A stretch of 43,088 bases of DNA, from positions 1 to 43,088 of the forward strand of contig JACQYT010000057.1 of the NCBI GenBank assembly GCA_016208085.1, read 5' to 3'. Below are positions 37,401 through 43,088 of this stretch, piece after piece. The notes beneath the pieces are model-generated. The model was given only the letters and a program-made list of their open reading frames with translations, was not told where the DNA came from and made no database searches. The first letter of the stretch is position 1, and each line of letters begins with the position of its first letter. The DNA is from Elusimicrobiota bacterium. GTDB taxonomy: Bacteria; Elusimicrobiota; Elusimicrobia; Elusimicrobiales; UBA9959. The position numbers and the translations under genes were made by a program.

Positions 37401-40037
37401 ATGAACGCAAACGAAGCGGCCCAGATGTGCGCGCGGGCCGAAGAAAGCTTTAAAAAACTTAACGGCTGCCCTTTGGACAGGATATTGGATGTTTTTGGAA
37501 AAATGGGCGAAAAATGGGCCGACCCGAAGTACCATTTAAGAAAACTGGCCCTGGAACAACTCCCGGAAGAGACCGGCTTTTCAACCGAAATGATAGAACT
37601 CGGCTTAAAAGAGTTGTGCTGGCTGTTTGACCCGCGGGTCCTGCGGAAAAAAATAGCCACAGAGCTGAAGGGCATTCCGCGTACGGGAAGCGGCTTTTAT
37701 GATCATTCAACGCAAACGGAATTCAAGTGGCGGCCGCTCGGCACGGCGCTGCACGTCCTGTCGGGGAACGTGTTCCTGGTGGCGGCCGGCTCACTGGTGG
37801 AAGGGCTTTTGACCGGGAATTCCACCATCCTTAAGCCGTCCTCTTCCGAAAAGATTTTTCCGAAACTCCTGCTCCAGTCGCTCAAGGGTTGCGACGAAGA
37901 GGGAATTGTCTCGGGTTCGGTGCAGCTCGCGGATTATTCCGCTTCGCAGGCGGAGGTGATAGCGCAGTTCAAAAAAAGGGTGGACGCCATAGTCATCTGG
38001 GGCGGCGAGGAAGCCGTCAAGGCTTACAGAGAAGGCTTGAGCGCGCGCACGAGACTTGTGGTTTTCGGGCCCAAGCTCAGCCTGGCCGTGGCGACGAAGG
38101 AAGGGCTGAAGACGCAGGGCTTAAAACTTACGGCCCAGAGGCTTGCCCGGGACATCTCTGTCTGGGACCAGAACGCCTGCACCGCGCCGCAGGCCTGTTT
38201 CGTAGAGGGAACGGCCGGCGCCGGCCTCCTGGCCGGGGCGCTGGCGGCTTCAATGAAAGAAATTTCCAGGAAGCTCCCCCCGGGGCGGCCGGACCCGGAT
38301 ACGGCCGCCGAGATACGCAAGCTCAGGACGGTTTTTGAAATAGCCCAGACAAGGAAAGAGGCTCTGCTGCTTGAGTCCGAAAAAGACCTTGACTGGACCA
38401 TAGTGGTGGACAAGAACATGGCAACCTTTGAGCCTTCGCCGCTCCACCGGACCATAAAAATTATTCCTTTTGAGAATTTTGACGAAGTCATCGCTCAACT
38501 GGAGCGCCTGCGCGGTTATATCCAGACGGTCGGCCTTGCCGTCTCGCCCGGCGAGCGGAAAGAAATAACCGCAAGACTTGAAAACAGCGGGGCCTTGCGC
38601 ATTGTTGAAGCGGGAAGCATGGCGCTCGGCAATATTGACGACCCTCATGACGGGAGCTATGACCTGCCGCAGCTTATGAACCTTGTTTTTACAAGGGTCG
38701 CCCTTCCCGAAGGACTGGAACCCGGCGATGTCCTGGACCCAGAAGAAAGAACCGGACTTATCAATTCAAGATTTAAAGAGCTGATCCGGACGGCGAGGGC
38801 TTCCAGTTATTATTCAAAAATATTCAAAGGCCTTAAAATTGAAACGATCGCGGACCTCGGGAAGCTCCCGGTCCTGACCCGTGAAAAAATGGAAGCGAAC
38901 ATGCCTCCGCGCGGCTACGGGCTTTACACCGGGGACCTGAAAGAAAAATTGAAAAGCAGCCTGTCCCCTTTTCCCGGCGCCATAACGGGCGGCTATGTGA
39001 CAAGATCGGGCGGCTCCACGGGGCTCCCGAAATTCTCAATTTACGACGGCAGGGACTGGGAAGAGATGATAAGCCACGCCGTAAGGGTTTTAAGGGCCGC
39101 AGGCCTTAGGGCCGGAGACCGCCTGGCCAATTGTTTCATGGCGGGCGAGCTGTACGGCGGGTTTGTTTCGTTTGACCATATAAACTGCCGGCTCGGGGCG
39201 ACCACTTTCGCTTTCGCGGGAGACAGCCGGCCGGAACTGTTTGCCCAGGTCTGGAAAAAATTTTCAATCAACGCGATTGAAGGCGTCCCCTCCACCATCC
39301 TGCCGCTCTTGAGAAAAGCGAAAGAGCTCCAGCCGGCTTTGACCCTGGAAAAGGTGATTTTCGCGGGCTCCCCGATGAGCGAAACCGACCGCGGCTGGCT
39401 TAAGTCGGCGCTGAAGGTTAAAAGGGTCTCTTCCGTTATAGGCGCCAACGACGGGGGGCAGCTCGCCTACCAGTGTCCGGAGATGAACGGGACGTTCCAT
39501 CATACGGCGGATGAGTTCAATTATATTGAAATAACCGATGAAAAAGGCCACGGGGTCGGGGACGGGACTCCCGGAAGGATCCTGATAACAAGCCTGCTTA
39601 AATTCGCGTTTCCGCTGATACGCTACGACGTCGGCGATCTCGGCAGGATCGTCCCCGGAAAATGCGCCTGCGGCAGAACCGGGAGAATCCTGGAGTTCCT
39701 GGGAAAATCGGGGGACGAGTTTTCGGCGGGGTGTCTGAACCTGAAATACCGGGAGTTCAAAAACGCGTTAAAAAAATTCGCTTTTACCGAACTTCAGGCG
39801 GCCGTCAAAAATTCCGTCGGCGGGGAAATTCTCTCCCTGCGCCTGGAAACCCCGGACTTCTCCTCAAAAACGCTGAAAAGCGCAATTTACGGCGGCTTTC
39901 TTAAAAATATGCCCGAGATTAAGAACAAGCTTGACTCCGGGGGACTTTACAGACTGGAAATTGAGCTTCACAGGCCCGGCAGCCTGCCCAGGACCCCGGG
40001 CAGCCGCAAGGTGAAAAATGTCAGCGATGAGCGATAA
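37401..40037 (+). CDS. luxC: LuxC acyl reductase fused to a PaaK-like ligase (cluster gene D)
   Basis: An 878-residue fusion. Residues 1 to about 435 are LuxC, the NADPH-dependent acyl-CoA/acyl-enzyme reductase that makes aldehydes. Matches include LGTALHVLSGNVFLVAAGSLVEG, IVIWGGEEAVKAYR, RLVVFGPKLS and the active-site cysteine in DQNACTAPQ (Cys260). Residues about 450-878 are a PaaK-like adenylating domain with RSGGSTGLPK (about 535-544), FAGSPMSETDRGW, RYDVGDLGRI, KCACGRTGRI and a C-terminal end LPRTPGSRKVK carrying a lysine. One protein could thus activate an acid and reduce it to the aldehyde. AGGA precedes the ATG. The stop overlaps the transporter gene. Confidence 0.88.
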   Translation: MNANEAAQMCARAEESFKKLNGCPLDRILDVFGKMGEKWADPKYHLRKLALEQLPEETGFSTEMIELGLKELCWLFDPRVLRKKIATELKGIPRTGSGFYDHSTQTEFKWRPLGTALHVLSGNVFLVAAGSLVEGLLTGNSTILKPSSSEKIFPKLLLQSLKGCDEEGIVSGSVQLADYSASQAEVIAQFKKRVDAIVIWGGEEAVKAYREGLSARTRLVVFGPKLSLAVATKEGLKTQGLKLTAQRLARDISVWDQNACTAPQACFVEGTAGAGLLAGALAASMKEISRKLPPGRPDPDTAAEIRKLRTVFEIAQTRKEALLLESEKDLDWTIVVDKNMATFEPSPLHRTIKIIPFENFDEVIAQLERLRGYIQTVGLAVSPGERKEITARLENSGALRIVEAGSMALGNIDDPHDGSYDLPQLMNLVFTRVALPEGLEPGDVLDPEERTGLINSRFKELIRTARASSYYSKIFKGLKIETIADLGKLPVLTREKMEANMPPRGYGLYTGDLKEKLKSSLSPFPGAITGGYVTRSGGSTGLPKFSIYDGRDWEEMISHAVRVLRAAGLRAGDRLANCFMAGELYGGFVSFDHINCRLGATTFAFAGDSRPELFAQVWKKFSINAIEGVPSTILPLLRKAKELQPALTLEKVIFAGSPMSETDRGWLKSALKVKRVSSVIGANDGGQLAYQCPEMNGTFHHTADEFNYIEITDEKGHGVGDGTPGRILITSLLKFAFPLIRYDVGDLGRIVPGKCACGRTGRILEFLGKSGDEFSAGCLNLKYREFKNALKKFAFTELQAAVKNSVGGEILSLRLETPDFSSKTLKSAIYGGFLKNMPEIKNKLDSGGLYRLEIELHRPGSLPRTPGSRKVKNVSDER

Positions 40038-41235
40038 TAAAAAATTTCCCGTTGTTTTGCGCAACCCCGGCTTTTTCTGCATGTGGCTGGGGCAGATGCT
40101 GGGCCAGGGGGGACTCAGGATGTTCCAGATAGCCGCCCTCTGGCTGCTGGTCAGTTCCGGCGGCGGAGCTTCCGGCAAGAAGGTGGGCTTCTTCATGGTG
40201 ATGGCCGCCATCCCGGCGCTGGCGCTGGTAAAACTTATAGGGAAAACGGTGGACAGGGCCGCCGCCAGGAAGATTCTGCTCACCGGCGACGCTTTTGCCG
40301 CCGGACTTATGTTCGCTGCCGGACTAATGCTTGGGCGCTCGGCGCTGGGTTTTGCGGGAATAGTGACGATCGGCTTTTTTATCGCCGCGGCCGAGGCGTT
40401 CCTGGACCCCACCTTCAACAAGGCCGTAAAAGAGGTGGTTGATGAAACCCAGGTGGAAGACGCCGTGGCCTTCCAGGCCTCAACCCAGTCCCTGGCCAAT
40501 TTCGGCGGGGCGGCAGCGGGGGCGGTGCTTATTGACGCCATGGGAATCTCCAATATTTTTCTGCTCTGCGCTTTCTGTTACCTGGCCGCGGGCGCGTTTA
40601 ATTATTTCATACGGTTCAAAACCCGGGTCCCGAGCGCGCCCCCGCCGCACCTGGAAGGGATTTCCGGCTGGAAAATACTGGACGGGCGGCCTGGCTTGAA
40701 AAGAGTTTTGATAGGTTTCGGCCTGGTAAATTTCTTTATGACCCCGACGCTTATCGTGATCCCTCTTTACACCAGCAAAACCCTCCATGCCACGGCTTCC
40801 GTGCTGGGGCAGCTTGAGGCAAGCCTGTGGATAGGCCTCATTGCCGGGACCTTCTTTTCAAGCAGACTGCAATTCACCAGGAATATAATAAAACTGGGGG
40901 CGTTTTGTATTTTCGCCTCGGGCTTAGCCCTTGCCGTTCCCGGCCTGGTCGTGGACAGGTATGTCTATACCCTGGCGCTTTTCCTGGCCGGGCTTTCCAT
41001 AGGGGTGAATAATGTCAAGTTCATCACCCTGTTTCAGGAGACGGTTGAGCCCGCCGTAAAGGGAAGTTTTTTCGCGCTGATGCAGGCGATGATAGGCTTT
41101 ACTTTCCCCGTGGCGTATTTTGTCTTCGGCTTCCTGTCCGATTTCGCTTCGCCGCCCGGCATCTGCCTGCTGCAGGGGGCCGGCGTACTGGCGCTTTCAG
41201 CTTATTTTTACAGACTATCAGGGGAAAGGCTATAA
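40018..41235 (+). CDS. MFS_3-type exporter (cluster gene E)
   Basis: A 405-residue membrane protein with about ten to twelve hydrophobic helices. The segment FLDPTFNKAVKEVVDETQVEDAVAFQASTQSLANFGGAAAGAVLID is the hallmark of the MFS_3 group (relatives of the enterobactin exporter EntS and of macrolide exporters). The start at 40018 has AAGGTG close upstream and overlaps the end of the LuxC fusion by 20 bp. By context it would export, or flip across the inner membrane, the product of the acyl-reductase cluster; lysolipid transport is another possibility. Confidence 0.85.
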   Translation: MSAMSDNKKFPVVLRNPGFFCMWLGQMLGQGGLRMFQIAALWLLVSSGGGASGKKVGFFMVMAAIPALALVKLIGKTVDRAAARKILLTGDAFAAGLMFAAGLMLGRSALGFAGIVTIGFFIAAAEAFLDPTFNKAVKEVVDETQVEDAVAFQASTQSLANFGGAAAGAVLIDAMGISNIFLLCAFCYLAAGAFNYFIRFKTRVPSAPPPHLEGISGWKILDGRPGLKRVLIGFGLVNFFMTPTLIVIPLYTSKTLHATASVLGQLEASLWIGLIAGTFFSSRLQFTRNIIKLGAFCIFASGLALAVPGLVVDRYVYTLALFLAGLSIGVNNVKFITLFQETVEPAVKGSFFALMQAMIGFTFPVAYFVFGFLSDFASPPGICLLQGAGVLALSAYFYRLSGERL

Positions 41236-41263
41236 GGATGAGGGATGAAAAGGGGGACGCGAA

Positions 41264-42445
41264 ATGATTAATTCCGGGCGGGTAAAATACAGGGCGGCGG
41301 GGAAGCAGGACTTCCCCGAGCTGCTGGAGCTTTCCCGCCTGGCGGCGGAGCGGATCCCCCCCGCGCAACAGCATGGCGGGGCCGGCTGCAGCGCGCCGTG
41401 GAACCCCCAAAAGATCCTTGAGGAGATGCAGTCGAAAAATTCAATTTTATTCGTGGCCGAAAAGGGGAGGGAGATTGCCGCGGTTATTTTCGTGCTGGCG
41501 GAACGCAACCACGGCCTGTGCAAGATTTACCGCATGTACGCGCACCCCGGCGCGCAACGCGCGGAGGAAATACTGAAAGGCCTCCTTCTTTTCACGACGG
41601 ATTGCCTTAAAAATTCCGCTTTCAGGCCCGACGTGCTTTACACCACCACCCGGACCCTTGCTTTGAAGCACCAGGAATTCACCCTTGAGCTGGGTTTTAA
41701 GATCCTGGGGATCTTCCCCGTCTCCGGCCGGGCCGCCGGCGGCTTAAACGGCCTTACCGCCTGCTACTTTAACAATGCCCTGGCCGAAAAGCGATATACG
41801 GATTTTTCGCTTCATCCCGCCATCGCGCCTTTTTACGAGATCGCCAGGAAGGAATGCGCTCTGGGGAAATTGCCGGTTGCCCCAAGCGCGCCGCCGCCGG
41901 GTGAGCGCAGCGGAACAACCCTGCCGGTTCTTGAGGCCCTCGAGGCGCCGGGCTTTGTCGCCAGAAGGTTTGACATGCTGAAAGAGAGAAAATTCATACC
42001 GATAAATTTTTATCCCTTTCAAAAACCGAACATTTTAATCACAAGCCCGGACCAGGGCATAGAAATATTCGTCAAAGCGGTGCAGGAGCCGCGCTTTGCC
42101 GCCATAGTGGCTGAAAAACTTGATCTCGCGGTTGATCCGGTCCGATTGTATAAAGCGGTCACCCGGATACTCAAGGGGTTGAACATTTCCTATATTGAAG
42201 TCATCAATGACGCGGCGGATACGGCGGGAATTAACGACATACTGAACGCCGGCTGGCTTCCGTGCGCCTATTTTCCCGCCCTGAAAAGGCAGGGAAACAC
42301 AAGAAGGGATTTCATCGTTTTTTCAAAATCCTTTGAGGAAATTTTCCAGCCGGTTTCCGGCCGGCTCCGCGAAACCTACAAACAGTACCTTAAGGCCTAC
42401 CTCGCTCTTAAAAAGGGCCTGTCGTACTTATCTTTTACAGTTTAA
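41264..42445 (+). CDS. GNAT-family acyltransferase-like protein (cluster gene F)
   Basis: A 393-residue protein with GGGGGA before the ATG. The N-terminal domain (about 1-160) is GNAT-like: YRAAGKQDFPELLELSRLAAERI, ILFVAEKGREIAAVIFVLAE, YRMYAHPGAQRAEEILKGLLLF and LELGFKILGIFP. The C-terminal half (about 230-390) is a second similar unit (VARRFDMLKERKFIP, ISYIEVINDAADTAGINDILNAGWLPCAYFPALKR). It resembles the C-terminal two-thirds of cluster gene B in length and layout, so the two may be paralogous acyltransferases acting on the same product. It is the last gene of the cluster. Confidence 0.7.
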   Translation: MINSGRVKYRAAGKQDFPELLELSRLAAERIPPAQQHGGAGCSAPWNPQKILEEMQSKNSILFVAEKGREIAAVIFVLAERNHGLCKIYRMYAHPGAQRAEEILKGLLLFTTDCLKNSAFRPDVLYTTTRTLALKHQEFTLELGFKILGIFPVSGRAAGGLNGLTACYFNNALAEKRYTDFSLHPAIAPFYEIARKECALGKLPVAPSAPPPGERSGTTLPVLEALEAPGFVARRFDMLKERKFIPINFYPFQKPNILITSPDQGIEIFVKAVQEPRFAAIVAEKLDLAVDPVRLYKAVTRILKGLNISYIEVINDAADTAGINDILNAGWLPCAYFPALKRQGNTRRDFIVFSKSFEEIFQPVSGRLRETYKQYLKAYLALKKGLSYLSFTV

Positions 42446-42842
42446 AAAATAAAATACTTCGAAAATAAGGACAATTTGGCTTTCAAAAATGTCTTGGCAC
42501 TACATCCTACCCTCCCTGCCAGTCTTCCCGTCCGTTACTTTTTGCGTATGGTTGGCGGCAGCGCAACTCCCACACTCTGGCATACCTTACCGCACACCCC
42601 TTGGCATTCACTGCGCACGATAAAGTTTTTTCCTTTCTGTCTGACTTCTGTTTGCATTAGCGCTTCTGTACACTTTTAAACTGCCGTTAACACCAAGTGT
42701 AAAACTTCAGTCTGACCTACCTGTCCCCGCACTTCCATCGGATAAAACAACTATCCTGCAAGGGATTTTCCCCGACTATTATATGCTATAGTATATTGCG
42801 GAATAAATAATTGCAGTTTGTTTTTCCTGCGTGGACAAAGTT
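42446..42842. other. Intergenic region, pyrimidine-rich
   Basis: About 400 bp without a supportable gene. A TATAGT at 42787-42792 could be the -10 box for the gene at 42843 (weak TTTTCC at 42766). A TACACTT...AAGTGTA inverted repeat lies near 42670-42705. The 67-residue frame at 42476 has neither a ribosome site nor protein-like composition. Confidence 0.45.
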
Positions 42843-43088
42843 ATGAAAGTCCGTTCAAAAATATCTGTCCTGTCTGCAATCCTTCTCTTCTCTTCTCTTC
42901 TCTTGTGTTCTACTCCCTTCCCCAACGCTGCGAGGCGGCTGTTACGCCCGTACGCATAGTTCAACAAATCGCAGTCTATTTCGCGCCTCAAAATTGCGAG
43001 GCATCCGTCATAGAGCAGCTCTGTTCCTCGGTCACCAGTTTCCTAAATGACGAGGCCGCCAAGGCCGATACCGCGTTAAAAAACTGCA
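42843..43088 (+). CDS. Secreted protein with phase-variable signal peptide, partial and currently out of frame
   Basis: The ATG at 42843 starts a signal peptide (MKVRSKISVLSAILLFSSLLL), but the frame stops at 42957-42959 after 38 codons. A different frame is open from before the repeat's end to the window edge and reads CEAAVTPVRIVQQIAVYF and on. Removing one CTTCT unit (or adding two) joins them into a textbook signal peptide (AILLFSSLVFYSLPQRCEA) followed by the mature protein (AVTPVRIVQQIAVYF). The visible mature part is about 50 residues with several Cys. No family is recognisable yet. Confidence 0.75.
42882..42904. repeat. CTTCT pentanucleotide tract, 4.6 copies
   Basis: CTTCT at 42882, 42887, 42892 and 42897, followed by CTT. 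It lies in the hydrophobic core codons of the signal peptide, the same place and nearly the same unit as the CTCTT repeats of Neisseria opa genes. Confidence 0.95.

Noticed and set aside
32132..42445. Bioluminescence operon
   Set aside because: LuxC and LuxE relatives are present but luxA, luxB, luxD and a flavin reductase are not.
42476..42679. 67-residue plus-strand gene
   Set aside because: No ribosome site or promoter, and the composition does not look like a protein.
1..43088. tRNA, rRNA, insertion sequences or prophage genes
   Set aside because: No tRNA-like cloverleaf, rRNA motif, transposase, integrase or phage structural gene was seen by eye on either strand.

Overview
The window reads like a chromosomal segment of a Gram-negative, outer-membrane bacterium with a moderately GC-rich genome. 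Outer-membrane traits are a PorV/PorQ-family barrel protein, several lipoproteins, apolipoprotein N-acyltransferase (Lnt), CsgG-like/GNA1162-like proteins and secreted multidomain proteins with a FlgD-like C-terminal domain. Together with ClpC, a long NfeD protease, AAA/DUF4143 ATPases and a eukaryotic-type alanine aminotransferase, these recall Elusimicrobiota or a related uncultured phylum. That placement is inference; no rRNA or tRNA gene is visible to test it.

Layout. 1-2304 (minus strand) is a surface operon: PorV-like protein, a secreted protein, then a secreted protein with 20-residue repeats that runs off the left edge. 2305-2790 is a long regulatory intergenic region in front of a lipoprotein gene. 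3739-5796 holds a small protein, YceH, the ribosome-rescue factor ArfB and a HicBA toxin-antitoxin pair. 5894-9016 has an alanine aminotransferase, a DUF4143 ATPase and a 253-bp second copy of the aminotransferase 3' end. 9148-17010 is envelope/housekeeping: barrel protein, GNA1162-like lipoprotein, NfeD, ClpC, and a membrane-anchored serine hydrolase. 17118-22114 is a scrambled accessory region: three nucleotidyltransferase toxin-antitoxin-like loci (one a relic), a secreted FN3/IPT protein broken by a 40-bp tandem duplication, and a 5'-truncated PorV-CsgG chimera. 22228-31734 has a thioredoxin-phosphoesterase fusion, two more DUF4143 ATPases, a collagen-like lipoprotein coupled to lnt, an HExxH lipoprotein and a HEAT/ST7/SEC-C protein.

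32132-42445 is the most interesting locus. It is a same-strand cluster with a secreted Cys-His-Asp hydrolase candidate, a PaaK-like ligase, a degenerate HATPase-GNAT protein, LuxE, a LuxC-PaaK fusion, an MFS_3 exporter and a second GNAT protein. It has the parts of a carboxylic-acid reductase (acid to acyl-enzyme to aldehyde) plus acyltransferases and an exporter, but no luciferase or LuxD. At the right edge (42843-43088) begins a secreted-protein gene whose signal-peptide codons contain a CTTCT pentanucleotide tract. The downstream frame is closed at the present repeat number and opens cleanly if one unit is lost, which is the logic of Neisseria opa phase variation.

Cross-cutting patterns. 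Several genes, including all three DUF4143 ATPases, have a sigma-70-type -10 box only about 6-10 nt before the ATG, suggesting leaderless mRNAs. Intergenic DNA carries several dispersed repeat families: an AT-rich palindrome three times, a TGTAGCGGT element twice, AAGG heptads and GTCCGCC hairpins.
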